64,000 nt of DNA from Colletes latitarsis (lineage: Eukaryota; Arthropoda; Insecta; Hymenoptera; Colletidae). The notes beneath the pieces are model-generated. The model worked only from the letters and a program-made list of their open reading frames with translations. It had not been told where the DNA came from and did no database searches. The stretch lies in contig NW_027488366.1 in NCBI RefSeq assembly GCF_051014445.1, forward strand, positions 26,058,001 to 26,122,000, in the 5' to 3' direction. The position numbers and the translations under genes were made by a program. Below, piece after piece: positions 24,562 to 39,600 of the stretch. Position 1 is the stretch's first letter. Each line of letters begins with the position of its first letter.

Positions 24562-27500
24562 GCGTTGTCCTTTAAGATATTGATGGAAACCAAGTTTAAT
24601 TGACTGGTTCAGGGTGGTACCACATTACTACGTGATCTAATCCAGAAATAGCCCAGGATCAAGCCATGAAGTATGAGAAATATGCGAAAGTATGAGCCTG
24701 ACGAGGGCAAATCCTAGACCTTACCCAGACCTAACGTGCGTTAACCTCTAAAATATTTATCGAGACCAGGTTTAATTGACTATTTCAGTGTGGTACCACA
24801 TTACTACGTGATCCAATCCAGAAATAGCCCAGGATCTAGCCATGAAGTATGAGAAATATGCGAAGGTATGAGCCTGATGAGGGCAAATCCTAGACCTATC
24901 CCAGACCTAACATGCGTTATCCTCTAAAATATTTATCAAGACCAGGTTTAATTAATTGTTTCAGTGTGGTCCCACATTACTACCTGATCCAAACCAGAAA
25001 AAACCCATGATCCGTTCAACAAGTATGTGAAGAATGCGAAAATATGAGTCTGATGAGTGAAAATCCCAGACCTAACCAAGACCTAACATGCGTTATCCTC
25101 TAAAATATTGATCCAAACCAGGTTTAATGGACTGTTTCAGTGTGGTACCACACTACCACGTGATCCAAACCAGAGAAAACCCAGGATCTGTTCAACAAGT
25201 ATGTGAAGAATGCGAAAGTATGAGTCTGATCAGTGAAAATCTCAGGCCTTACCTAGACCTAACTTGCGTTGTCCTCTAAAATATTGATGAAAACCAGGTT
25301 TCATTGACTGTTTCAGTGTGGTACTACATTACTACGTGATGCAATCCAGAAAAAGCCCAGGATCTAGCCATCAAGTATGAGCAATATGCGAAAGAATGAG
25401 CCTGATGAGAGCAAATCCCAGACCTAACCTAGACCTAACATGCGTTATCCTCTAAAATATTGAGCGAAACCAGGTTTAATGAACTGTTTCAGTGTGGTCC
25501 CACATTACTACGTGATACAAACCAGAAAAAACCCAGGATCTGTTCAACATGTATGAGAAATATGCGAAAGAATGAGCCTGATGAGAGCAAATCCCAGACC
25601 TAACCTAGACATCACATGAATTATTCTCTAAAATATTGATCGAAACCTGGTTTAATCGACTGTTTCAGTGTGGTACCACATTACTATGTGATCCAAACCA
25701 GAGAATAACCCAGGATCTGTTCAACGAGTATGTGAAGTGTGCGAAAGTATGAGTCTGATGTGGTCAAATCCCAGACCTATCCCAGACCTAACTTGCGTTA
25801 TCCTCTAAAATATTGATTGAAACCAGGTTTAATCGACTGTTTCAGTGTGGTACCACATTACTACGTGATCCAAACCGGAAAAAACCCAGGATTAGTTCAA
25901 CAAGTATGTGAAGAATGCGAAAGTATGAGTCTGATGAGTGAAAATCCCAGGGCTAACCTAGACCAAACTTGCGTTATCCTCTAAGATATTGATGGAAACC
26001 AGGTTTAATTGACTGTTTCAGTGTTGTACTTCATTACTACGTGATGCAATCCAGAAAAAGCCCAGGATCTAGCCATCAAGTATGAGAAATATGCGAAAGA
26101 ATGAGCCGGATGAGAGCAAATCCCAGACCTAACCTAGACATAACATGAATTATTCTCTAAAATATTGATCGAAACCAGGTTTAATTGACTGTTTCAGTGT
26201 GGTCCCACATTACTACGTGATCCAAACCAGAAAATAACCCACCATCTGTCAAACGAGTATGTGAAGTGTGCGAAAGTATGAGCCAGATGAGAGCAAATCC
26301 CAGACCTAACCTAGACCTAACATGAATTATTCTCTAAGATATTGATCGAAACTAGGTTTAATTGACTGTTCAGTGTGGTCCCACATTACTACGTGATCCA
26401 AACCAGAAAAAACCCAGGATCCGTTCAACAAGTATGTGAAGAATGCGAAAGGATGAGTCTGATGAGTGAAAATCCCAGGCCTAACCTAGACCTAACATGC
26501 GTTATCCTCGAAAATAATGATCGAAACCTGGTTTAATCGACTGTTTCAGTGTGGTACCACATTACTATGTGATCCAAACCAGAAAATAACCCAGGATCTG
26601 TTCAACGAGTATGTGAAGTGTGCGAAAGTATGAGGCTGATGAGGGCAAATCCCCGACCTATCCCAGACCTAACATGCGTTATCCTCTAAAATATTTATCA
26701 AGACCAGGTTTAATTGATTGTTTCAGTGTGGTCCCACATTACTACGTGATCCAAACCAGAAGAAACCCATGATCCGTTCAACATGTATGTGAAGAATGCG
26801 AAAGTATGAGTCCGATGAGTGAAAATCCCAGGGCTAACCTAGACCTAACATGCGTTATCCTCTAAAATATTGATCCAAACCAGGTTTAATGGACTGTTTC
26901 AGTGTGGTACCACACTACCACGTGATCCAAACCAGAGAAAACCCAGGATCTGTTCAACAAGTATGTGAAGAATGCGAAAGTATGAGCCTAATGAGTGAAA
27001 ATCCCAGACCTATCCCAGACCTAACTTGCGTTGTCCTCCAAGATATTGATGGAAACCAGGTTTAATTGACTGTTTCTGTGTTGTACTTCATTACTACGTG
27101 ATGTAATCCAGAAAAAGCCCAGGATCTAGCCATCAAGTATGAGAAATATGCGAAAGTATGAGTCTGATGAGGGCAAATCCCAGTCCTATCCCAGACCTAA
27201 CATGCGTTATCCTCTAAAATATTTATCAAGACCAGGTTTAATTGATTGTTTTAGTGTGGTCCCACACTACTACGTGATCCAAACCAGAAAAAACCCAGGA
27301 TCTGTTCAACAAGTATGTGAAAAACGCGGAAAGTATGAGCCTGATGAGGGCAAATCCCAGACCTATCCCAGACCTAACTTGCGTTGTCCTCTAAGATATT
27401 GATGGAAACCAGGTTTAATTGACTGTTTCAGTGTTGTACTTCATTACTACGTGATGCAATCCAGAAAAAGCCCAGCATCTAGCCATCAAGTATGAGAAAT

Positions 27501-29240
27501 ATGCGAAAGAATGAGCCTGATGAGAGCAAATCCCAGACCTAACCTAGACCTAACATGAATTATTCTCTAAAATATTGATCGAAACCAGGTTTAATTGACT
27601 GTTTCAATGTGGTCCCACATTACTACGTGATCCAAACCAGAAAATAACCCAGGATCAGTAAAACGAGTATGTGAAGTGTGCGAAAGTATGAGCCTGATGA
27701 GAGCAAATCCCAGACCTGTGCCAGACCTAGCTTGCGTTATCCTGCAAAATATTGATCGAAACCAGGTTTAATTGACTGTTTCAGCGTGGTACCAAATTAC
27801 TACGTGTTACAATCCAGAAACAGCCCAGGATCTAGCCATGACGTATGAGAAATATGCGAAAGTATGAGCCTGATGAGGGCAAATCCAGGACTTAACCCAA
27901 ACCTAACATGCGTTATCCCCTCAAATATTTATCAAGATCAGGTTTAATTGAATGTTTCAGTGTGGTACCACATTACTACGTGAACGAAACCAGAAAAAAC
28001 CCAGGATCCGTTCAACAAGTATGTGAAGAATGCGAAAGTATGAGTCTGATGAGTGAAAATCCCATGGCTAACCTAGACCTAACATGCGTTATCCTCTAAA
28101 ATATTGATCCAAACCAGGTTTAATGGACTGTTTCAGTGTGGTACCACACTACTACGTGATCCAAACCAGAGAAAACCCAGGATCTGTTCAACAAGTATGT
28201 GAAGAATGCGAAGGTATGAGCCTAATGAGTGAAAATCCCAGACCTATCCCAGACCTAACTTGCGTTGTCCTCTAAGATATTGATGGAAACCAGGTTTAAT
28301 TGACTGTTTCTGTGTTGTACTTCATTACTACGTGATGCAATCCAGAAAAAGCCCAGGATCTAGCCGTCAAGTATGAGAAATGTGCGAAAGAATGAGCCTG
28401 ATGAGAGCAAATCCCAGACCTAACCGAGACCTAACATGAATTATTCTCAAAAATATAGATCGAAACCAGGTTTAATTGACTGTTTCAGTGTGGTTCCACA
28501 TTACTACGTGATCCAAACCAGAAAAAACCCAGGATCCGTACAACAAGTATGTGAAGAATGCGAAAGTATGAGTCTGATGAGTGAAAATCCCAGGCCTAAC
28601 CTAGACCTAACATGCGTTATCCTCAAAAATATTGATCGAAACCTGGTTTAATCTACCGATTCAGTGTGGTATCACATTACTATGTGATCCAAACCAGAAA
28701 ATAACCCAGGATCTGTTCAACGAGTATGTGAAGTGTGCGAAAGTGTGAGTCTGATGAGGTCAAATCCCAGACCAATCCCAGACTTAACTTGCGTTATCCT
28801 CTAAAATATTGATCGAAACCAGGTTTAATAGACTATTTCAGTGTGGTACCACATTACTACGTGATCCAAACCAGAAAAAACCCAGGATCCGTTCAACAAG
28901 TATGTGAAGAATGCGAAAGTATGAGTCTGATGAGTGAAAATCCCAGACCTAACCTAGACCTAACATGCGTTATCCTCTAAAATATTTATCAAGACCAGGT
29001 TTAATTCATTGTTTCAGTGTGGTCCCACATTACTACGTGATCCAAACCAGAAAAAACCCATGATCCGTTCAACAAGTATGTGAAGAATGCGAAAGTATGA
29101 GTCTGAGGAGTGAAAATCCCAGACCTATCCCAGACCTAACATGCGTTATCCTCTAAAATATTGATCGACACCAGGTTTAATCGACTGCTTCAGTGTGGTA
29201 CCACATTACTACGTGATCCAATCCAGAAAAAGCCCAGGAT
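24562..29240. repeat. A-type satellite array (continuation after element 1)
   Basis: The same 176-bp monomers resume in register directly after the insertion. Monomer variants match those left of the insert, including TTGTACTTCATTACTACGTG and AGCCATCAAGTATGAG. Nothing else is visible in this stretch. Confidence 0.96.
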
Positions 29241-32200
29241 CTAGTCATGATGTATGAGAAATATGCGATATTATGGGCCTGTTAAGGGCAAATCCTAGAC
29301 CTAACCCATACCTAACATGCGTTATCCTCAAAAATATTGATCGACACCAGGTTTAATCGACTGTTTCAGTGTGGTAATACATTACTACGTGATCCAAACC
29401 AGAAAAAGCCCAGAATCTGGCCACCAAGTATCAGAAATATGTGAAAGTACGAGCCTGATGAGATCAAATCCCAGAACTAACCTAGACCTAACATGAGTTA
29501 TTCACTAAAATATTGATCGAAACCAGGTTTATTCGACTGTTTCAGTGTGGTACCACATTACTACGTGATCCAAACCAGAAAAACCCAGGATCTGTACAAC
29601 AAGTATGTGAAGAATGAGGAAGTATGAACCTGACGAGGGCAAATCCCAGGACATATCCCAGACATAACTTGCGTTATCCTCTAAAATATTGATCGAAACC
29701 AGGTTTAATTGACTGTTTTAGTGTGGCATCACATTACTACGTGATCCAAACCAGTGGAAGCCCAGGATCTGGCCAACAGGAATGAGAAATATGCGAAAGT
29801 ATGAGCCTGATGAGAGCAAATCCCAGACCTAACCTAGACCTAACATGAATTATTCTCTAAAATATTGATCGAAACCAGGTTTAATCGACTGTTTCAGTGT
29901 GGTACCACATTACTACGTGATCCAAACCAGAGAAAAACCCAGGATCTGTTCAACAAGTATGTGAAAAACGCGAAAGTATGAGCCTGATGAGGGCAAATCC
30001 CCAGATCTATCCCAGACATACCTTGCGTTATCCTCTAAAATATTGATCGAAACCAGGTTTAATTGACAGGTTTAGTGTGGCATCACATTACTACGTGATC
30101 CAAACCAGTGGAAGCCCAGGATCTGGCCAACAAGAATGAGAAATATGCGAAAGTATGAGCCTGATGAGAGCAAATCCCAGACCTAACCTAGACCTAACAT
30201 GAATTATCCTCTAAAATACTGATCGAAACCAGGATTAATGGACTGTTTCAGTGAGGTACCACATTACTACGCGATCCAAACCAGAAAAAACCCAGGATCT
30301 GTTCAGCAAGTATGTGAAAAACGCGGAAGTATGAGCCTGATGAGGGCAAATCCCAGAACTATCCCAGACATAACTTGCGTTATCCTCTAAAATATTGATC
30401 GAAACCAGGTTTAATTGACTGTATTAGTGTGGCATCACATTACTACGTGATCCAAACCACAGGAAGCCCAGGATCTCGCCAACAAGAATGAGAAATATGC
30501 GAAAGTACCAGCCTGATGAGAGCAAATCCCAGACCTAACCTAGACCTAACATGAATCATTCTCTAAAATATTGATCGAAACCAGGTTTAATCGACTGTTT
30601 CAGTGTGGTACCACATTACTACCTGATCCAATCCAGAAAAAACCCAGGATCTGTTCAACAAGTATGTGACAAACGCGAATGTATGAGCCTGAGGAGGGCA
30701 AAACCCAGACCTATCCCAGACATAACTTGCGTTATCCTCCAAAATATTGATCGAAACCAGGTTTAATTACCTGTTTTAGTGTGGCATCACATTACTACGT
30801 GATCCAAACCACAGGAAGCCCAGGATCTCGCCAACAAGAATGAGAAATATGCGAAAGTACCAGCCTGATGAGAGCAAATCCCAGACCTAACCTAGACCTA
30901 ACATGAATCATTCTCTAAAATATTGATCGAAACCAGGTTTAATGGACTGTTTCAGTGTGGTACCACATTACTACGTGATCCAAACCAGTGGAAGCCTAGG
31001 ATCTGCCCATCAAGTATGAGAAATATGCGAAAGTACCAGCCTGATGAGAGCAAATCCCAGACCTAACCTAGACCTAACATGAATTATTCTCTAAAATATT
31101 GATCGAAACCAGGTTTAATGGACTGTTTCAGTGTGGTACCACATTACTACGTGATCCAATCCAGAAAAAGCCCAGGATGTAGCCATCAAGTATGAGAAAT
31201 ATGCGAAAGTATGAGCCTGCTGAGGGCAAATCCTAGACCAAACCCAGACCTAACATGCGTTATCCTCTAAAATATTGATCGAAACCAGGTTTAATGGACT
31301 GTTTCAGTGTGGTACCACATTACTATGTGATCCAAACCAGAAAAAAACCCAGGATCTGTACAACAAGTATGTGAAGAATGAGAAAGTATGAGCCTGCTGA
31401 GAGCAAATCCTAGACCTAACCCAGACATAACATGCGTTAACATCTAAAATATTGATCGAAACCACGTTTAATGGACTGTTTTATTGTGGTACCACATTAC
31501 TACGTGATCCAAACCAGTGGAAGCCTAGGATCTGGCCATCAAGTATGAGAAATATGCGAAAGTACCAGCCTGATGAGAGCAAATCCCAGACCTAACCTAG
31601 ACCTAACATGGATTATTCTCTAAAATATTGATGGAAACCAGGTTTAATTGACCGTTTCAGTGTGGCATCACATTACTACGTGATCCAAACCAGTGGAAGC
31701 CTAGGATCTGGCCATCAAGTATGAGAAATATGCGAAAGTACCAGCCTGATGAGAGCAAATCCCAGACCTAACCTAGACCTAACATGAATCATTCTCTAAA
31801 ATATTGATCGAAACCGGGTTTAATGGACTGTTTCAGTGTGGTACCACATTACTACGTGATCCAAACCAGAAAAAAACCCAGGATCTGTACAACAAGTATG
31901 TGAAGAATGAGGAAGTATGAGCCTGACGAGGGCAAATCCCAGACATATCCCAGACATAACTTGCGTTATCCTCTAAAATATTGATCGAGACCAGGTTTAA
32001 TTGACTGTATTAGTGTGGCATCACATTACTACGTGATCCAAACCAGTGGAAGCCCAGGATCTCGCCAACAAGAATGAGAAATATGCGAAAGTACCAGCCT
32101 GATGAGAGCAAATCCCAGACCTAACCTAGACCTAACATGAATCATTCTCTAAAATATTGATCGAAACCAGGTTTAATGGACTGTTTCAGTGTGGTACCAT

Positions 32201-35200
32201 ATTACTGCGTGATCCAAACCAGAAAAAGCCCAGGATTTATCCATGAAGTATGAGAAATATGCGAAATTATGAGCCTGATTAGGGCAAATCCTAGACCTAA
32301 CCCAGTCCTAACACGCGTTATACTCTAAAATATTTGTCAAGACCAGGTTTAATTGAACGTTTCAGTGTGGTACCACATTACTACGTGATCCAACACCAGA
32401 AAAAGCATGGGATCCGTACTACAGGTATGTGAAAAATGCGAAAATATGACCCTGATGAGGGCAAATCCCGCACCTATCCCATACCTAACTTGCGTTATCC
32501 TCTAAAATATTGATCGAAACCAGGTTGAATGGACTGTTTCAGTGTGGTACCACATTACTACGGGATCCAAACCAGAAAAATCCCAGGATCTGTTCTACAA
32601 GTATGTAAGAAACGCGAAACTATGAGCCTGACGAGGGCAAATCCCAGACCTATCCCAGACATAACTTGCGTTAACATCTAAAATATTGATCGAAATCACG
32701 TTTAATGGACTGTTTCGGTGTGCTACCACATTACTACGTGATCCAAACCAGATAAAGCCCAGAATCTGGCCATCAACTATGAGAAATATGGAAAATACGA
32801 GCCTGATGTGAGCAAATCCCAGACCTAACCAAGACCTAACATGCGTTATTCTCTAGAATATTGATCGAAAGCAGGTTTAATGGACTGTTTCAGTGTGGTA
32901 GCACAATACTACGTGATCCAAACTAGAAAAAACCCAGGATCTGTTCAACAAATATGTGGTGAATACGAAAGTATGTGTCTGATGAGAGAAAATCCCCGGC
33001 CTGACCTAGATCTAACATGCGATATCCTCAAAAATATTGATCGAAACCAGGTTTAATCGACTGTTTCAGTGTGGTACCACATTGCTACCTGATCCAAACC
33101 AGAAAATCCCAGGATCTGATCAACAAGTATGTGAAAAATGCGAAAATATGACCCTGATGAGGGCAAATCCCACACCAATCCCAGACCAAACTAGCGTTAT
33201 CCTCTAAAATATTGATCGAAACCAGGTTTAATGGACTGTTTCGGTGTGCTACCACATTACTACGTGATCCAAACCAGATAAAGCCCAGGATCTAGCCATG
33301 AAGTATGAGAAATATGCGAAATTATGAGCCTGATGATGGCAAATCCTAGACCTTACCCAGACCTAACATGAGTTATCCTCTAAAATATATATCAAGACCA
33401 GGTTTAATGGAATGTTTCAGTCTGGTACCACATTACTACGTGATCCAAACCAGAAAAAACCCAGGATCCGTTCAACAAGTATGTGAAGAATGCGAAAGTA
33501 TGAGTCTGATGAGTGATAATCCCAGGCCTAACCTAGACCTAACATGCGTTATCCTCAAAAATATTGATCGAAATCAGGTTTAATCGACTGTTTCAGTATG
33601 GTACCACATTACTACGTGATCCAAACCAGAAAAAAACCCAGGATCTGTTTAACAAGTATGTGAAGTATGCGTAAGTATGAGTCTGATGAGGGCAAATCCC
33701 AGAACTATCCCAGACCTAACTTGCGTTGTCCTCTAAAATATTGATGGAAACCAGGTTTAATTGACTGTTTCTGTGTGGTAATACATTACTACGTGATGCA
33801 ATCCAGAAATAGCCCAGGATCTAGCCATGAAGTATGAGAAATATGCGAAAGAATGAGCCTGATGAGAGCAAATCCCAGACCTAACCTAGACGTAACATGA
33901 GTTATCCACAAAAATGTTGATCGAAACCAGGTTTAATCGACTGTTTCAGTGTGGCATCACATTACTACGTGATCCAAACCAGTGGAAGCCCAGGATCTGG
34001 CCAACAAGAATGAGAAATATGCGAAAGTATGAGCCTGATGAGAGCAAATCCCAGACCTAACCTAGACGTAACATGAGTTATCCACAAAAATATTGATCGA
34101 AACCAGGTTTAATCGACTGTTTCAGTGTGGTACCACATTACTACGTGGTCCAAACCAGAAAAAACCCAGGATCCGTTCAACAAGTATGTGAAGAATGCGA
34201 AAGTATGAGTCTGATGAGGGCAACTCCCCAGACCTATCCCAGACACAACTTGCGTTATCCTCCAAGTTATCGATCGAAACCAGGTTTAATTGACTGTTTT
34301 AGTGTGGCATCACATTACTACGTGATCCAAACCAGTGGAAGCCCAGGATCTGGCCAACAAGAATGAGAAATATGCGAAAGTATGAGCCTGATGAGAGCAA
34401 ATCCCAGACGTAACCTAGACCTAACATGAATTATTCTCTAAAATATAGATCGAAACCAGGTTCAATGGACTGTTTCAGTGTGGTACCACACTACTACGTG
34501 ATCCAATCCAGAAAAAGCCCAGGATGTAGCCATCAAGTATGAGAAATATGCGAAAGTATGAGGCTGCAGAGGGCAAACCCTAGACCTAACCCAGACCTAA
34601 CATGCGTTATCCTCTAAAATATTTATCAAGACCAGGTTTAATTGACTGTTTCAGTGTGGCATCACATTACTACGTGATCCAAACCAGTGGAAGCCCAGGA
34701 TCTGGCCATCAAGTATGAGAAATATGCGAAAGTACCAGCCTGATGAGAGCAAATCCCAGAACTTACCTAGACCTAACATGAATTATTCTCTAAAATATTG
34801 ATCGAAACCAGGTTCAATGGACTGTTTCAGTGTGGTACCACACTACTACGTGATCCAATCCAGAAAAAGCCCAGGATGTAGCCATCAAGTATGAGAAATA
34901 TGCGAAAGTATGAGCCTGCAGAGGGCAAATCCTAGACCTAACCCAGACCTAACATGCGTTATCCTCTAAAATATTTATCAAGACCAGGTTTAATTGACTG
35001 TTTCAGTGTGGCATCACATTACTACGTGATCCAAACCAGTGGAAGCCCAGGATCTGGCCATCAAGTATGAGAAATATGCGAAAGTACCAGCCTGAAGAGA
35101 GCAAATCCCAGACCTAACCTAGACCTAACATGAGTTATTCTGTATAATATTGATCGAAACCAGGTTTAATGGAGTGTTTCAGTGTGGTACCACACTACTA

Positions 35201-36625
35201 CGTGATCCAAACCAGAAAAAAACTCAGGATCTGTACAACAAGTATGTGAAGAATGAGGAAGTATGAGCCTGACGAGGGCAAGTCCCAGACCTATCCCAGA
35301 CATAACTTGCGTTATCCTCTAAAATATTGACCGAAACCAGGTTTAATCGACTGTTTCAGTGTGGTACCACATTACTACGTGATCCAATCCAGAAAAAGCC
35401 CAGGATCTAGCCATCAAGTATGAGAAATATGCGAAAGTATGAGCCTGCTGAGAGCAAATCTCAGACCTAACCTAGACCTAACATGAATTATTCTCTAAAA
35501 TAATGGACGAAACCAGGTTTAATGGACTGTCTCAGTGTGGTACCACATTACTACGTGATCCAAACCAGAAAAAACCCAGGATCTGTTCAACAATAAAGTG
35601 AAAAACGCGAAAGTATGAGCCTGATGAGGGCAAATCCCCAGACCTATCCCAGACATAACTTGCGTTATCCTCTAAAATATTGATCGAAACCAGGTTTAAT
35701 GGACTGTTTCAGTGTGGTACCACATTACTGCGTGATCCAAACCAGAAAAAGCCCAGGATCTAGCCATGAAGTATGAGAAAGATGCGAAATTATTAGCCTC
35801 ATTAGGGCAAATCCTAGACCTAACCCAGACCTAACATGCGTTATCCTCTAAAATATTTATCAAGACCAGGTTTAATTGACTGTTTCAGTGTGGCATCACA
35901 TTACTACGTGATCCAAACCAGTGGAAGCCTAGGATCTGGCCATCAAGTATGAGAAATATGCGAAAGTACCAGCCTGATGGGAGCAAATCCCAGACCTAAC
36001 CTAGACCTAACATGAATTATTCTCTAACATATTGATCGAAACCAGGTTTAATGGGCTGTTTCAGTGTGGTACCACATTACTACGTGATCCAATCCAGAAA
36101 AAGCCCAGGATCTAGCCATGAAGTATGAGAATTGTGCGAAATTATGAGCCTGATTAGGGCAAATCCTAGACCTAACCTAGACCTAACATGAATTATTCTC
36201 TAAAATATTGATCGAAACCAGGTTTAATGGACTGTTTCAGTGTGGTACCACATTACTGCGTGATCCAAACCAGAAAAAGCCCAGGATCTAGCCATGAAGT
36301 ATGAGAAATATGCGAAATTATGAGCCTGATTCGGGCAAATCCTAGACCTAACCCAGACCTAACATGCGTTATCCTCTAAAATATTTATCAAGACCAGGTT
36401 TAATTGACTGCTTCAGTGTGGCATCACATTACTACGTGATCCAAACCAGTGGAAGCCTAGGATCTGGCCATCAAGTATGAGAAATATGTGAAAGTACCAG
36501 CCTGATGAGAGCAAATCCCAGACCTAACCTAGACCTAACATGAATTATTCTCTAAAATATTGATCGAAACCAGGTTTAATGGGCTGTTTCAGTGTGGTAC
36601 CACATTACTACGTGATACAAATCAG
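29240..36625. repeat. C-type (transitional) satellite array
   Basis: Monomers remain ~176 bp but are more diverged and of mixed type. Many carry GTGTGGCATCACATT with CCAGTGGAAGCC, followed by TCTGGCCAACAAGAATGAG or TCTGGCCATCAAGTATGAG and GAAAGTACCAGCC. These alternate with A-like monomers. The CTGGCC box is otherwise typical of the B block to the right, so these units combine A and B features. Limits are approximate: the first CTGGCC box is near 29,417 and the last CCAGTGGAAGCC near 36,446. Confidence 0.75.
34430..35110. repeat. Duplicated dimer (352-bp period) in the C block
   Basis: A two-monomer unit with GGTTCAATGGACTG, CCAGGATGTAGCC, CTGCAGAGGGC and then CATCACATT recurs 352 bp later (34,461 against 34,813). 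Differences are few. A 528-bp (three-monomer) repeat also links about 35,721 and 36,249 through a shared CACATTACTGCGTG variant. Confidence 0.75.
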
Positions 36626-39600
36626 AAAAAGCCCAGGATCTGGCCAACAAGTATGCGAAAAATGCGAAAGTATGAGCTAGATGATGGCAAATACCAGACC
36701 TAACCCAGATATAACTGGCGTTATCCTCTAAAATATTAATCGGAACCAGGTTCAATTGACAGTTTCAGTGTGGTGCCACATTACTACGTGATCCAAATCA
36801 GAAAAAGCCCATGATCTGGCCAACAGGTACGCGAAAAATGCGAAAGTATGAGCCAGATGATTCCAAATACTAGAACTAACCCAGACATAACCGGCGTTAT
36901 CCCCTAAAATATTAATCGGAAACAGGATTGATTGACTGTTCCAGTGTGGTACCACATTACTACGTGATCCAACCTCGAAAAAACCCAGGATCTGGCCAAC
37001 AAGTATGCGAAGAGTGCGAAAGTATGAGTCAGATGATGGCAAATACCAGAGCTAACCCAGACATAACTGGCGTTATCCTCTAAAATATTAATCGGAACCA
37101 GGTTCAATTGACAGTTTCAGTGTGGTGCCACATTACTACGTAACCCAAATCGGAAAAAACCCAGGATCTGGCCAAGAAGTATGCGAAAAATGCGAAAGTA
37201 TGAGCCAGATGATTCCAAATACAGGAGCTAACCCAGACATAACCGGGGTTATACGCTAAAATATTAATCGGAACCAGGTTTAGTTGACTGTTTCGGTGTG
37301 GTGCCACATTACTACGTGATCCAAACCAGAAAAAACCCAGGATCAGGCCAACAAGAATGCATAAAATGCGAAAGTATGAGGTAGATGATGGCAAATACCA
37401 GTCCTAACCCAGACATAACCGGTGTTTCCCGCTAAAATATTGATCGAAACCAGCTTTAATTGACTGTTTCGGTTTGGTACCACATTACTACGTGATCCAA
37501 ATCAGCAAGAGCCAAGAATCTGGGCAACAAGTATGCATAAAATGCGGAAGTATGAGGTAGATGATGGCAAATACCAGACCTAACCCAGACATAACCGGCG
37601 TTATCCTCTAAAATATTAATCGGAACCAGGTTTAATTGCCTGGTCCAGTGTGGTAACACATTACTGCGTGATCCAAATCAGCAAAAGCCCAGGATCTGGC
37701 CATTCAAGTATGCGAAAAATGCGAAAGTATGAGCTAGATGATGGCAAATACCAGACCTAACCCAGACATAACCGGCGTTATCCTCTAAAATATTAATCGG
37801 AACCAGGTTTAATTGCCTGTTCCAGTGTGGTACCACATTACTACGTGATCCAAATCAGCAAAAGCCCAGGATTTGGCCAACAAGTATGCCAAAAATGCGA
37901 AAGTATGAGCTAGATGATGGCAAATACCAGACCTAACCCAGCCATAACCGCCGTTATCCTCTAAAATATAAATTGCAACCAGGTTTAATTGACTGTTTCG
38001 GTGTGGTACCACATAACTATGTGATCGAAACCAGAAAAAACCCAGGATCAGGCCTACAAGAATGCATAAAATGCGAAAGTATGAGGTAGATGATGGCAAA
38101 TACCAGACCTAACCCAGACATAACCGGTGTTTCGCGCTAAAATATTGATCGAAACCAGCTTTAATTGACTGTTTCGGTGTGGTACCACATAACTACGTGA
38201 TCCAAATCAGCAAGAGCCAAGAATCTGGCCAACAAGTATGCGAAAAATGTGGAAGTATGTGTCAGATGAATGCAAATACCAGACCTAACCCAGCCATAAC
38301 CAGCGTTAACCTCCAAAATATTAATCGGAACCAAGTTTAATTGACCCCTTCAGTGTGGTAGCACATTACTACGTGATCCAAATCAGCATAAGCCCAGGAT
38401 CTGGCCAACAAGTATGCGAAAAATGCGAAAGTATGAGCTAGATGATGGCAAATACCAGACCTCACCCAGACATAACCGGCGTTATCCTCTAAAATATTAA
38501 TCGGTACCAGGTTTAATTGACTGTTTCGGTGTGGTGCCACATTACTACGTGATCCAATCTAAAAAAAGCCCAGGTTCTGGCCATTCAAGTATGCGAAAAA
38601 TGCGAAAGTATGAGCTAGATGATGGCAAATACCAGACCTAACCCAGACATAACCGGCGTTATCCTCTAAAATATTAATCGGTACCAGGTTTAATTGACTG
38701 TTTCGGTGTGGTGCCACATTACGACGTGATCCAATCTAAAAAAAGCCCAGGTTCTGGCCATTCAAGTATGCGAAAAATGCGAAAGTATGAGCCAGATGAT
38801 TGCAAATACCAGACCTAACCCAGGCATAACCGGCGTTATCCTCTAAAATATTAATCGGTACCAGGTATAATTGACCGTTTCGGTGTGGTGCCACATTACT
38901 ACGTGATCCAATCTAAAAAAAGCCCAGGTTCTGGCCATTAAAGTATGCGAAAAATGCGAAACTATAAGCTAGATGATGGCAAATACCAGACCTAACCCAG
39001 ACATAACCGGCGTTATCCTCTAAAATATTAAACGGTACCAGGTTTAATTGACTGTTTCGGTGTGGTACCACATTACTACGTAATCCAAACCGGAAAATAC
39101 CCAGGAACTGGCCAAGAAGTATGCGAAAAATGCGAAAGTATGAGCCAGATGATTCCAAATACAGGAGCTAACCCAGACATAACCGGCGTTGTTCTCTAAA
39201 ATATTAATCGGAACCAGGTTTAATTGACTGTTTCAATGTGGAACCACATTACTACGTGATCCGAACCGGAAAAAACCCAGGATCTGGCCAACAAGAATGC
39301 AAAAAATGCGAAAGTATGAGGCTGATGATTGCAAATACGAGAACTAGCCCATACATAACCGGTGTTCTCCTCTAAAATATTAATCGGAAACAGGATTAAT
39401 TGACTGTTCCAGTGTGGTACCACATTACTACGTGATCCAAATCAGCAAAAGCCCAGGATCTGGCTAACAAGTATGCGAAAAATGCGAAAGTATGAGCTAG
39501 ATGATGGCAAATACCAGACCTAACCCAGACATAACCGGGGTTATCCTATAAAATATTAATCGGAACCAGGTTTAATTTACTGTTCCAGTGTGTTACCACA

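Noticed and set aside
23732..24575. Frames spanning the satellite/retrotransposon junction and both strands of element 1 (67-161 codons)
   Set aside because: They read through poly-T as poly-Phe or poly-Lys and through a GC-rich 3' UTR where stops are rare; they are by-products of composition.
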